A stretch of 64,000 bases of DNA from Allobosea robiniae (GTDB taxonomy: Bacteria; Pseudomonadota; Alphaproteobacteria; Rhizobiales; Beijerinckiaceae), in assembly GCF_900102525.1 (NCBI RefSeq), contig NZ_FNBZ01000001.1, positions 806,001 through 870,000 of the forward strand, given 5' to 3'. Both the position numbers and the translations under genes were made by a program. Positions within the stretch are counted from its first letter, which is position 1. Every line of letters begins with the position of its first letter. A model generated the notes under the pieces. It worked only from the letters and a program-made list of their open reading frames with translations. It was not told the DNA's origin and made no database searches. Shown here piece by piece: positions 1-8,285 of this stretch.

Positions 1-1222
1 AGATGTCGAGCAGCGTGTTCACGACATCGAGCAGGTGATGGCCGGAGGCGTGGATGATGCGGGCATATTCGAGACGCTTCTGCGCATCGAGCCAGCCATT
101 GTCCTCGGCGCTCAGCATCTCGGAGAAGCCGATGATCGCGTTCAGCGGCGTGCGCAGCTCGTGGCTCACCGTCGCCAGGAACTGGCCCTTGATGTCGTTC
201 GCGCGCAGCGCCTCGGCATGGCCGCGCTCGCGGGTTTCCTCGGCGGCCCGGCGCTCGGTCACGTCGCGCATCACGCAGACCACGGCCGCGCCATCGGCGG
301 CAGCGGCGCCGGCAACGCGGCAGGCCTGCATCTCCAGCCAGAGCGAGACCGGCAACCTGGCCTCGCCCGCACCTTCGCGCGGCACGAAGAGCGTCCGGAA
401 GCAGGCGGTGACGCCCTCCCCGCCATGAGCGGCATCGCTCAGCGCCTTCAGGAAAAGCGGCCGGTCGGCAATGTGGACGCGCTCGAACAGGCCGCGCCCG
501 AGCAGTTCGCGCGGATCAGCACCAGCCAGCGCCCGCGCCGCGGCATTGGCGAAGACGACCGCGCCGTTGGCGTCATGCCAGGTGACGAGATCGCCGACAT
601 GATCGAGCAGAAGCTGAGAACGCGCATCCGAGACGCGCTGCTCACGCTCCTCGGCATGGCGCCGGCGCAGCAGGACCGCCGTCACGACCAGGGCCTGGGC
701 CAGCGCGGACATCGCCAGAAGCGGCATCGCCTCGCCGGTCCACACCATCGTTTCGGAGAAAAGGCCGAGCCATTGCAGCCCGATGGCGGCGAACAGCGCG
801 CCGACCGCGATCCAGCCGGCCCGCAGCATGAAGCCGCGCGAACCGAAGAAGGCCGCCTCGACCGGCACGACCGCCAGCCAGAGCAGCAAGGGGGAGGACA
901 GACCGCCGGTCGCGCCCGCAAGCGCCACGATGAAGAGGGACAGCGCGGCGGAGGACAGCGCATGCGCCCGATCGAGACGGCCCGTGCGGGAAACCAGCGC
1001 CACGGAGAGAACAGCGAGCGCGGCAGCGACGATCATGGCCGCCTCGAAGGCGCCAGGCGCGCCGCGCCAGGCGAGATAGGCCGGAGCAAGGCCGAGCATG
1101 CCGCCACCGACGAGCAGGCGCGACAGAACGAAACGTTCGTGACGCCGCCTTTTCGCCGGGTCCGACTGCACCGATGCATGCACCAGTGCTGCCGCCTGTG
1201 TCCTCAATGCTGTCATCGCCAT
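1..1222 (-). CDS. PAS sensor histidine kinase, DivJ-like (partial)
   Basis: Membrane sensor kinase whose C-terminus lies beyond the left edge of the window; 407 residues are visible. Residues of about 25-165 are strongly hydrophobic and suggest five or six membrane helices. A PAS domain follows (around 185-310, including GLFERVHIADR and CVMRDVTERR). A HisKA dimerisation helix then carries the phospho-accepting His at about 354 in VSHELRTPLNAIIGFSEML. The ATP-binding domain is off the window. Several N-terminal helices, then PAS, then a PleC/DivJ-type H-box is the layout of DivJ, a kinase of the DivK cell-cycle regulator. The start is one of two in-frame ATGs at 1222 and 1216. A CtrA-type box lies 66 bases upstream. 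The kinase class is clear; the DivJ assignment is inference. Confidence 0.75.
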   Translation of the reverse strand, partial: MAMTALRTQAAALVHASVQSDPAKRRRHERFVLSRLLVGGGMLGLAPAYLAWRGAPGAFEAAMIVAAALAVLSVALVSRTGRLDRAHALSSAALSLFIVALAGATGGLSSPLLLWLAVVPVEAAFFGSRGFMLRAGWIAVGALFAAIGLQWLGLFSETMVWTGEAMPLLAMSALAQALVVTAVLLRRRHAEEREQRVSDARSQLLLDHVGDLVTWHDANGAVVFANAAARALAGADPRELLGRGLFERVHIADRPLFLKALSDAAHGGEGVTACFRTLFVPREGAGEARLPVSLWLEMQACRVAGAAAADGAAVVCVMRDVTERRAAEETRERGHAEALRANDIKGQFLATVSHELRTPLNAIIGFSEMLSAEDNGWLDAQKRLEYARIIHASGHHLLDVVNTLLDI

Positions 1223-1535
1223 ACGGAACGCAACGCCTTGCTTTCGCGGATACCCGATCCGCTTGGCCCAATCTCGCCATGGCCGGTTTAAGCGGGGCTT
1301 AAGGCGAAGCGCGGCGAAAGCCCGGGCCAGCGGCGGAAAGCGATTTTTTCTGTCGACTTTTCATGCAGTTAGATAAAATCATCGCGTTTTCTCGGCACGA
1401 GCCGATGTTCGCGGCAAGGTGAACGGAAGCTGAAGATCACTTGCGGCATTCGACTCGCATTTGAGCGTTTGGAATGACGCGATTTTTCGAGATCCCGGTC
1501 TAGGTTGTTCTCGCGGCGCAAGAGAGGCGTCGACG
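1223..1535. other. intergenic region between divergent genes
   Basis: About 310 bases separate the divergent kinase gene and the small membrane protein gene. The left part holds the TTAA-N7-TTAA box described separately. The middle, near 1345-1385, is AT-rich for this window and probably carries promoters for both directions. No coding sequence or stable RNA was recognised. Confidence 0.5.
1288..1302. promoter_or_regulatory. CtrA-type binding box TTAA-N7-TTAA
   Basis: TTAA, seven bases (GCGGGGC), TTAA. This matches the CtrA master-regulator consensus of alphaproteobacteria exactly. The box is also a TTAAGC/GCTTAA inverted repeat with a 3-base spacer. It lies 66 bases upstream of the DivJ-like kinase start. 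The sequence match is direct; regulation by CtrA is inferred. Confidence 0.55.
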
Positions 1536-1817
1536 ATGGAGACCGACATGGCCTACCTGCTGCGCAAGATCGCGATCATCGGCCTGATCGCCGTGAACTC
1601 GCCCGTGCATAGCGGCAAGCCGGCCGACGCCGCATTGCCGCAGGCCATGTGGCAGGCGGCCGAAACGGTCCGGACCGAGACGCGCACGGTCGCAGGCAGC
1701 CTGACCGCCGCGCGCGAAGCGGCCGAGATCCTCGCGGGAATGGACCCGGCCCTCCGCGAGCGCATCCTGCATGCCGCGGCGACGACGGTGATCGGGAAGC
1801 AGGCGCCGCAGCGCTGA
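1536..1817 (+). CDS. small exported or membrane-anchored hypothetical protein
   Basis: 93-residue protein. The first 25 residues include a hydrophobic segment (LLRKIAIIGLIAVNSPVH), suggesting a signal peptide or a single anchor. The rest is an Ala-rich amphipathic helix (TRTVAGSLTAAREAAEILAGM). The start at 1536 has an AGAGAGG ribosome site 8 bases upstream; a longer reading to 1461 lacks one. The general look resembles the short Rhizobiales proteins of the DUF5330 kind, but I cannot confirm membership. sufE begins 40 bases downstream on the same strand, so the two may be co-transcribed. Function unknown. Confidence 0.55.
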   Translation: METDMAYLLRKIAIIGLIAVNSPVHSGKPADAALPQAMWQAAETVRTETRTVAGSLTAAREAAEILAGMDPALRERILHAAATTVIGKQAPQR

Positions 1818-1857
1818 GCGCTTGACGCTCCCCCGCAATCGCGGGAAGACGCCGGTC

Positions 1858-2286
1858 ATGACGACAAGCCTCGACGACATCGTCGCGAATTTCGAACTGC
1901 TCGACGAGTGGGACGATCGCTATCGCTATCTCATCGAACTCGGCAAGGGCCTGGAGCCCCTGCCCGAGGAGGCGCATGTCGACGCCAACAAGGTGCGCGG
2001 CTGCGCGAGCCAGGTCTGGCTCGTTGCCCATCGCGATGGCGGCAGCGGCCCGCAGACGCGGCTTCGCTTCGTCGGCGACAGCGACGCCCATATCGTGCGC
2101 GGGCTCGTCGCGCTGGCGCTGGCGATCTTCTCCGGGCGGGAAGCGGCGGAGATCCTCGCGACCGACGCCTTCGCCATCTATGAGCGCCTTGGCCTTGCCG
2201 CCCATCTCACGCCGCAGCGCTCGAACGGCGTGCGCGCCATGATCGACCGGATCAAGCGCGACGCCCAGGCTGCCGCCGCAACCTGA
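1858..2286 (+). CDS. sufE: SufE family cysteine desulfuration protein
   Basis: 142-residue SufE. The family accepts persulfide sulfur from the cysteine desulfurase SufS and passes it to the SufBCD scaffold for Fe-S cluster assembly in the cytoplasm. The protein begins with the family signature (LDDIVANFELLDEWDDRYRY, then IELGKGLEPLP). The sulfur-accepting Cys lies in KVRGCASQVWL. Length is normal for the family. The ATG at 1858 has GGGAAGA 8 bases upstream; the open frame extends to 1822 without better support. No other suf gene is nearby, so this copy stands apart from any suf operon. Confidence 0.9.
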   Translation: MTTSLDDIVANFELLDEWDDRYRYLIELGKGLEPLPEEAHVDANKVRGCASQVWLVAHRDGGSGPQTRLRFVGDSDAHIVRGLVALALAIFSGREAAEILATDAFAIYERLGLAAHLTPQRSNGVRAMIDRIKRDAQAAAAT

Positions 2287-2292
2287 GCCGCT

Positions 2293-3087
2293 TCAGCCGG
2301 CGGCCGGGAATTCGCTCGGCCGGGCATCGGCTGCCTGCCAACTGCGCACCCCGCTCTGCCGTGTGCGGCGGTCCAAGCCGTAATGCGTCGCCAAGGTCGC
2401 CAGCGCGACACGCAGCACGACCTTTGCCGAGCGCGGCGGCCAGCGGCGCTCCTTCTCGACGAGATCGAGCCCCTTGAGAAAGCCGCAGATATCGATCGCG
2501 AGGCCTGACAGCTCCGGCCCCAGCCGGTCACAGGCGAGCCTGACGCGCTGACGCGCGGCGAGCGCCGTGTCGGACGAGCCGGCGACGTCGCGCGGGCCCG
2601 CCCCCGCCTGCTCCGGGGTGAGCGCCGCATCCCAGTTCATCGTCACGCGCGGCAGCATCCCGGCCAGGGTGATATCGGCGCGGAAGCGCTCGCCGGCCGC
2701 GAATTCCTCGTCGCCGATCTGGGGCCTGCCGTCCTTGCCCGGACGGCGATAGAGCCAGAGCAGTGGACTTTCGCGATCGTCCATCGCGGGAGCAGGCGGC
2801 TCGCCCGGCTGGGGTCGGGCCTTTTCCACGGCCGGCGCGTCCGGCACCGATGGAGCGAGGCCGAGGCGGGCCGCTTTGGCATCTTTCGACCAGGCGACGA
2901 GCCCCTCCCCCGCCAAGGCCTGCACGGTTTCCGACGCGACATAGCCGGCACCCAGGCTTGTGCCGTTCACCGTCCGGTAGAGCGCGATGCGCCCACATCC
3001 CAGCGGGGAAACCAGGCCGTAGCATCCGGGCGCGGCGAGATGCTTCAGGAGTCGGCCGCGTTCCTTGCGTTCGATTTCAGCGCTCAT
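2293..3087 (-). CDS. DUF6456 domain protein
   Basis: 264-residue protein of unknown function. The N-terminal part (about 1-85) looks like a small winged-helix-type fold (RKERGRLLKHLAAPGCYG and following). A Pro-rich linker follows, then a C-terminal helical region (about 115-250) containing LWLYRRPGKDGRPQIGDEEF and FAAGERFRADITLAGMLPRV, which I recognise as DUF6456. Its start overlaps the stop of the upstream DnaA-domain-IV-like gene by 4 bases (ATGA), so the two are probably translationally coupled and may act together. It ends 6 bases past the convergent sufE stop. A DNA-related role is inferred from the partner and the helical C-terminus only. Confidence 0.75.
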   Translation of the reverse strand: MSAEIERKERGRLLKHLAAPGCYGLVSPLGCGRIALYRTVNGTSLGAGYVASETVQALAGEGLVAWSKDAKAARLGLAPSVPDAPAVEKARPQPGEPPAPAMDDRESPLLWLYRRPGKDGRPQIGDEEFAAGERFRADITLAGMLPRVTMNWDAALTPEQAGAGPRDVAGSSDTALAARQRVRLACDRLGPELSGLAIDICGFLKGLDLVEKERRWPPRSAKVVLRVALATLATHYGLDRRTRQSGVRSWQAADARPSEFPAAG

Positions 3088-3452
3088 CGGCGGGCCTCCG
3101 CCGGTTGGTCGACCAGCCTCGTCATCGTGGCCAGAAGTGCGGCTTCCAGGGCGGTCAACCCGAACTCCAGCCCCGGGTCGTCGCGGCGATCCTCGATCAG
3201 GGCACAGGCATGGCGAACGGTGGTTCGGTCCCGGCCGAAGCAGATGCCGACACGGGTGAGGCTCAGGCCAAAGGCGACATGGGCGAGATACATCGCCGTC
3301 TGGCGAGCCACCGCAATCGACTTCCGGCCTCGATGCGCGGCCCGCAGGCCGGCCAGCGGAATCCGGGTCGCGGCTGCGATGGCCACTTCCGCCAGGCGCG
3401 CAACGGCGCTGGCACGCAGGGCAGTTTGGGATTGGTCGCGCTCTTTGTTCAT
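3084..3452 (-). CDS. helix-turn-helix protein resembling DnaA domain IV
   Basis: 122-residue protein. Its central part (about 45-85, ARQTAMYLAHVAFGLSLTRV then GICFGRDRTTVRHACALI) closely resembles the DnaA-box-binding domain IV of DnaA, where the matching signature is FGGRDHTTVLHA. There is no AAA+ ATPase domain, so it cannot itself be an initiator. It could bind DnaA boxes as a regulator or competitor. It is the first gene of a two-gene operon, with an ATGA overlap into the DUF6456 gene. The domain resemblance is seen directly; any replication role is inference. Confidence 0.75.
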   Translation of the reverse strand: MNKERDQSQTALRASAVARLAEVAIAAATRIPLAGLRAAHRGRKSIAVARQTAMYLAHVAFGLSLTRVGICFGRDRTTVRHACALIEDRRDDPGLEFGLTALEAALLATMTRLVDQPAEARR

Positions 3453-3579
3453 GATATGTTCCTATTCAGAGTCAGCCGCCCCTCCCCGCGAGGCGTGACC
3501 GACATAGGATTATATTCTTATATTCCGACTGGCAACCCCGGAGCCGGCTTTATCCCCGCCCCTCCCGACGAGACGCATG

Positions 3580-3611
3580 AAAAAAGCCGCCGAGATCATC
3601 GGCGGCTTTTT
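3580..3611 (-). terminator. rho-independent terminator of mucR
   Basis: Perfect 8-base stem GCCGCCGA/TCGGCGGC with a 5-base loop, flanked by an A-run on one side and a T-run on the other, so it can work in both directions. It lies 80 bases past the mucR stop. Confidence 0.85.
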
Positions 3612-3690
3612 CCGGGGTCGGTGTAGCCAGAGCATCTTCTTCCCGCAAACCGAAGTTCACGTCGCTCGAAAATGCTCTATCGCACGCGGC

Positions 3691-4107
3691 TCAGCGGCGC
3701 TTGCGGCGCTGCTGGCCGAGGCCCATCTTCTTCGCAAGCTGCGAGCGCGCCTCGGCATAGTTCGGCGCGACCATCGGATAGTCCGGCGGCAAGCCCCACT
3801 TCTCGCGGTACTGCTCGGGCGACATGTTGTACTGCGTACGCAGATGCCGCTTCAGCGACTTGAACTTCTTCCCGTCTTCCAAGCAGATCAGGTAATCGGC
3901 CGTGATCGACTTCTTCACGGGGATGGCGGGCTTGGGAGCCTCGGCCTGCACCACAGGCGCGGCGCCACCAATGACCCGGCTCAGCGCCGAATGCACTTCG
4001 CTGATCAGTGCCGGCAAATCCGAGGCAGGCACGGAATTGTTGGAGACATAGGCGGAAACGATATCCGCCGTCAGCTCAATGAAGTCCGCTCCGTCGTTCT
4101 CGGCCAT
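3691..4107 (-). CDS. mucR: MucR/Ros family transcriptional regulator
   Basis: 138-residue regulator of the Ros/MucR family. These proteins bind AT-rich DNA and control exopolysaccharide, motility and, in several alphaproteobacteria, cell-cycle genes. The DNA-binding part is [20 protein letters not shown] followed by [20 protein letters not shown]. Of the classical C-x2-C-x9-H-x3-4-H zinc ligands, only Cys75 and His88 remain. The second Cys is Asp78, and no His follows within five residues of His88. Family members with missing ligands are known in Mesorhizobium. The start at 4107 has AAGGAGA 9 bases upstream; a longer reading to 4158 is unlikely. A strong terminator follows the gene. Confidence 0.9.
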   Translation of the reverse strand: MAENDGADFIELTADIVSAYVSNNSVPASDLPALISEVHSALSRVIGGAAPVVQAEAPKPAIPVKKSITADYLICLEDGKKFKSLKRHLRTQYNMSPEQYREKWGLPPDYPMVAPNYAEARSQLAKKMGLGQQRRKRR

Positions 4108-4437
4108 GGCGATGTTTCTCCTTATCGTTCTTGCTGGCGTTATGCGCTGACCGTCCACCGCCTTGCGCCCGATAGCCTGATGAATATTACCAATAGTGGG
4201 TCAAGCACCATCGGCCCAGAATCAGACAACGCGGACTGATCGAGATATGCGTTTATTCCATGCTGTTTAGTTACGCAAGTCAGCAAATTCCAACAATTAA
4301 TGTATTGAAACGTCAATATTTCGCCATCCGGATGCTGCGTTGCACTGAATGCGAAAATCAAAGCCGCAGATGGCCTCGATGTCTTGCAAGCTGATCCCGC
4401 CGCCTCTACGTGTCAGCGCCCCAGATCGGAGATCGTC
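4108..4437. promoter_or_regulatory. AT-rich divergent promoter region of mucR and ptrB
   Basis: About 330 bases between divergent genes, clearly richer in A and T than the surroundings, especially 4170-4330. MucR proteins bind AT-rich DNA and commonly regulate their own promoter, so this is the likely autoregulatory site. I could not define individual operators. No short gene was recognised. Confidence 0.4.
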
Positions 4438-6609
4438 ATGCGCCTGGATCAGGATCGCCACTCCCCAAGCGCCGCGCCACGCAGGTCCCGCCGGATACCC
4501 CCGCCGCCGCGCGCCGAGATCCGGACCGCGGAAACGCAGGTCCACGGCGTCACCTTGCGCGACGACTATGGCTGGCTGCGCGCGGGCAACTGGAAGGATG
4601 TGCTGCGGGAACCCGACGTCCTGCCGGCCGATATCCGCAGCTATCTCGAAGCCGAGAACACTTTTTGCAAGGCCTTGATGGCGCCAACGCGCGCACTGCA
4701 GAAGGAACTGGTCAAGGAGATGCGCGGCCGGATCAAGGAGGACGATGCGAGCGTCCCGCAGCCGGACGGGCCGTTCCTATACTATTCTCGCTACCGCAAG
4801 GGAGCCGAGCATCCGTTGATCTGCCGCAAACCGCGCAGCATGGCGGGAAAGACCGGCCGGGCGGGCGAGCAGATCATGCTCGATGCCGATGCCCTTGCTG
4901 AAGACAAGGATTTCTTCGATCTCGGCGACGCCGCACATAGCCCGGATCATCGCCTGCTCGCCTGGAGCGCCGACGAGGCCGGCTCGGAACTGCATACGAT
5001 CCACGTCAAGGATCTGGAGAGCGGGGACGATCTGCCGGACCTCGTCAAGGATACGACCGGCGAGATCATCTGGGCCAGCGATTCCCGCTCGTTCTTCTAT
5101 GTCGCGCTCGATGACGATCACCGCCCGTCGCGGGTGAAGCGCCACCGGCTCGGCGAGCCGGCCGAGCTGGACGCGTTGCTGCATGACGAAGCGGATGCCG
5201 GCATGTTCGTCGATATCGACAAGACCCAATCCGGGCGTTTCCTGCTGATCACGGTTGGCGATCACGAGACCTCGGAGACGCGCATCCTCGACCTGGACCG
5301 GCCGGAGGCGAAGCCCGTCCTCGTCGCGGAGCGCGAGCCGGGGCGCCAGTACAGCCTGGAGCACCACGGCGACGTCTTCGCGATCCTGACCAATGCCCGT
5401 GGCGCCGAGGACTTCAAGATCGTCACGGCCCCCGTCGACGCGCCCGCTCCAGCGAACTGGCGCGACCTGATCGCGCACAAGCCGGGCCGTCTCATCCTCG
5501 ATCATGTCTGCCTGAAGGGGCGGCTGATCCGGCTGGAGCGCGAGGACGGACTGCCGCGCATCGTCATCCGCGATTTCGCCGATGGTACAGAGCGCAGCAT
5601 CGCCTTCGACGAGGAAGCCTATGGGCTGGGCATGGATGCGGGCTACGAGTTCGAGACCGATACGCTGCGCTTCATCTATGCCTCGATGGCGCGGCCGGCC
5701 GAAACCTATGACTACGACCTTGCCACCGGCGCGCGGACCTTGCTGAAGCGGCAGGAGGTGCCGTCAGGCCATGATCCGGACCGCTATAAGGTGCGCCGGA
5801 TCTTCGCCACCGCCTCGGACGGCGCGCGCGTGCCGATCTCGATCCTGCACCGGGCCGATCTTAAGCTCGACGGCAGCGCCCCCTGCCTGCTCTACGGCTA
5901 CGGTTCCTACGGCTCGGCGATGTCGGCCTCGTTCCGGACGCGGCCGCTCAGCCTGGTCGATCGCGGCTTCGTCTATGCGATTGCGCATGTGCGGGGCGGC
6001 ACCGACAAGGGCTGGCGCTGGTATCTCGACGGCAAGCGCGAGAACAAGCGCAACACCTTCACCGATTTCATCGCCGCCGCCGGGGCGCTGGCCGATGCCG
6101 GTTTCACCCAGCGCGGCCGCATCGTCGCCGAAGGCGGCAGCGCCGGCGGGATGCTGATGGGCGCGGTCGCCAACATGGCCCCCGAACTCTTCGCCGGCAT
6201 CGTCGCGGAGGTGCCCTTCGTCGATGTGCTCAACACGATTCTGGACGACACCCTGCCGCTGACGCCGCCGGAATGGCCGGAATGGGGCGACCCGATCCGC
6301 GACGTGAAGGCCTTCGAGACCATCCGCAGCTATTCGCCTTATGACAATGTCACGGCACAGGCCTATCCGCCGATCCTCGCCATGGCCGGGCTGACCGATC
6401 CGCGGGTGACCTATTGGGAGCCGGCGAAATGGGTTGCGCGCCTGCGCGCCACCATGACCGGCGGTGGGCCGGTCCTGCTGCACACCAACATGGAAGCCGG
6501 CCATGCCGGGTCGGCCGGGCGCTTCGACTCGCTGAAGGAGACCGCCCTGGCCTATGCCTTCGCCATCCATACGGTGGGCGAAGGCTGGGACGCGGCAAAG
6601 GGCGTCTGA
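4438..6609 (+). CDS. ptrB: oligopeptidase B (S9A serine peptidase)
   Basis: 723-residue serine peptidase of the prolyl oligopeptidase family. Oligopeptidase B cleaves short peptides after Arg or Lys. The N-terminal two thirds form the beta-propeller (for example DYGWLRAGNWKDVLREPDVL near the start). The C-terminal third is an alpha/beta hydrolase with Ser568 in EGGSAGGML, Asp654 in GLTDPRV and His689 in GHAGSAGRF. GGSAGG favours oligopeptidase B over prolyl endopeptidase, which usually has GGSNGG. No signal peptide, so cytoplasmic. The ATG at 4438 follows a GGAG; an upstream in-frame TTG at 4384 is less likely. Confidence 0.92.
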   Translation: MRLDQDRHSPSAAPRRSRRIPPPPRAEIRTAETQVHGVTLRDDYGWLRAGNWKDVLREPDVLPADIRSYLEAENTFCKALMAPTRALQKELVKEMRGRIKEDDASVPQPDGPFLYYSRYRKGAEHPLICRKPRSMAGKTGRAGEQIMLDADALAEDKDFFDLGDAAHSPDHRLLAWSADEAGSELHTIHVKDLESGDDLPDLVKDTTGEIIWASDSRSFFYVALDDDHRPSRVKRHRLGEPAELDALLHDEADAGMFVDIDKTQSGRFLLITVGDHETSETRILDLDRPEAKPVLVAEREPGRQYSLEHHGDVFAILTNARGAEDFKIVTAPVDAPAPANWRDLIAHKPGRLILDHVCLKGRLIRLEREDGLPRIVIRDFADGTERSIAFDEEAYGLGMDAGYEFETDTLRFIYASMARPAETYDYDLATGARTLLKRQEVPSGHDPDRYKVRRIFATASDGARVPISILHRADLKLDGSAPCLLYGYGSYGSAMSASFRTRPLSLVDRGFVYAIAHVRGGTDKGWRWYLDGKRENKRNTFTDFIAAAGALADAGFTQRGRIVAEGGSAGGMLMGAVANMAPELFAGIVAEVPFVDVLNTILDDTLPLTPPEWPEWGDPIRDVKAFETIRSYSPYDNVTAQAYPPILAMAGLTDPRVTYWEPAKWVARLRATMTGGGPVLLHTNMEAGHAGSAGRFDSLKETALAYAFAIHTVGEGWDAAKGV

Positions 6610-6619
6610 TCAGACGCCC
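6600..6619. repeat. 20-base perfect palindrome at a convergent stop junction
   Basis: GGGCGTCTGATCAGACGCCC is its own reverse complement. It contains the stop codon of ptrB and the stop codon of the convergent membrane protein gene back to back with no spacer. It could form a hairpin in either transcript, but it lacks a T-run. Confidence 0.7.
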
Positions 6620-8007
6620 AGCCGGCTCTTCTCGCTGGCGAGATAGACCTTCAGCTCGTCCATCGAGGCGAAGCTGTATTCGCCATCGGGGGTCCGTGCC
6701 CGGATCGAGCCATCGGCGAAGATGGTGAAATGCGCATCGCCGACCTGATAGGCGCCGACGATACCCTCGTCGGAGGCCGGACGGCTGTCGGTCGCGGCCG
6801 GAGCCGCCTCGGCCTGCGGCTCGGCCGCCTTGACGGGCTCGGACGCCGATTCCGGCTCGACGTTCCCCGCGTCGGATTCGTCATCCTGAAGCGGCGGATC
6901 GACGGCATCGGAAACAGCCTCGGTTTCGGCATCGTCAGCCGCAGGCTCGGCCGGTGCATCGAAGGCGTGAGGCTCCGTCCGCGGCGGCCAGAGCGGAGCC
7001 CCCGTTTCGGTGGGCACCTCTTCGGCGGCGGCGGGAGACGTATCGAGCCAGGGCTCCCGGCGCGGCGAAGCGCGGTCCATCCAGGTCTCTGCCTCGGCGA
7101 AGGGGTCGGGCTCCTGCGAGAAGGACGGCTCGACCCGCCCGGTTGCGGGCTCCGGCTCGTTCAGGTGGCCCGCCAGGCTCTCGCGCAGGGCGCTGAACTC
7201 GTCACGCTCGGCTTCATCGCCGGCTGCCGCGATGGCCCCCCCCGCCTCGGCAGGATCCGCCGCGGGCTCATCGGCCGGCGGCTCGACCGAAGGCCGGTCG
7301 CCGAAGGGAACCGGCGCGTCATGCACGGCGAAGGCTTCCTCATCGGCTAACGGCTGGGCATCGGCCGCAGCGGGCTCTGCCAGCTCATGCTCTTCCGCTT
7401 CAAAGGCGACCGGCTGAGGAGATGCGGTCGGCAGCGCCTCCTCGAACATGTCGGGCAGCGGCTCGGCTTCCTCAGCCTGGGTCTGTGCCGATTCAGATGC
7501 CGCCTCGGGCTCGCTCTCCGCAGCCGGTTCCGGCTCCTGCAAGTCATGCGCGACGGGCGCGCCGAACAGGTCCCGGTCCCCGGATGAAGCAGGCACCTCG
7601 GCGGGAGCCGATGCGTTTTCGTCTTCGGGCCCGGTCAGGGCCTGCGCCACGGCGCTCGTCGCCGCAGCACCGGCGACCGCGCCGATCGCAGCCGGGGCGA
7701 CGGAGCGCGCGAATGCGGTGGCGTCGTCGCGCGGGAGCGACACGGGCGGGGCTTCCACCGCCGAGGCCGCAGGTGACGGCATGGCGGAACGAAGCTCGAT
7801 CGCCTCGACCAACGCGCGCCGGGTCGCCCTGACTTCCCTGAGGATCCAGGCGAGCGAGAGCATGATCAGGCCAGCGCTGCTCGCGATCGAGCCCATGATG
7901 ACTTCGGTGAAGCCGCGTTCCAGCACCAGATAGGGCCAGCCGTCATAGATGGCATAGGCGCCACCACCGAACAGGAGCAGACCCAGAATGGTAAAAATCG
8001 CGATCAA
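6610..8007 (-). CDS. acidic membrane-anchored hypothetical protein
   Basis: 465-residue protein with three parts. Residues of about 1-65 hold two hydrophobic helices (IFTILGLLLFGGGAYAIYDG and a second near 35-60). Residues of about 90-410 are a long low-complexity stretch rich in Ala, Glu, Pro and Asp, probably disordered. The last 50 residues form a compact conserved-looking tail (YQVGDAHFTIFADGSIRAR, then SFASMDELKVYL). The start is a TTG at 8007 with AAGGA 7 bases upstream, and no nearby ATG fits. The gene ends back to back with ptrB. Function unknown; the architecture suggests a membrane-tethered arm presenting a small C-terminal domain in the cytoplasm. Confidence 0.75.
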   Translation of the reverse strand: MIAIFTILGLLLFGGGAYAIYDGWPYLVLERGFTEVIMGSIASSAGLIMLSLAWILREVRATRRALVEAIELRSAMPSPAASAVEAPPVSLPRDDATAFARSVAPAAIGAVAGAAATSAVAQALTGPEDENASAPAEVPASSGDRDLFGAPVAHDLQEPEPAAESEPEAASESAQTQAEEAEPLPDMFEEALPTASPQPVAFEAEEHELAEPAAADAQPLADEEAFAVHDAPVPFGDRPSVEPPADEPAADPAEAGGAIAAAGDEAERDEFSALRESLAGHLNEPEPATGRVEPSFSQEPDPFAEAETWMDRASPRREPWLDTSPAAAEEVPTETGAPLWPPRTEPHAFDAPAEPAADDAETEAVSDAVDPPLQDDESDAGNVEPESASEPVKAAEPQAEAAPAATDSRPASDEGIVGAYQVGDAHFTIFADGSIRARTPDGEYSFASMDELKVYLASEKSRLGV

Positions 8008-8285
8008 ATCGATATCCTTGGCAGGGCCGGACCAGAGCCGGCCTTTGCGTCACTATCTAACGTATTGAATAAGAGAGAGTTTCCAATCCGGACCGCTTAG
8101 AGGGAGAAATCTGGCGCGAATGTGGCGGCCTGTCGAGAAGACATATGCTTTTCGCGATGGCAGCGGTTGTCGACCGGCGCGGAGGCGCTTAACTATCGCA
8201 GGGAATGACAGGGCCTCCGCGGCTCCGCCTGTCCCGTACAGGCCATTCTCATTTCAAGCGATTTCACAGCCCAAGGAGAGGCCTC

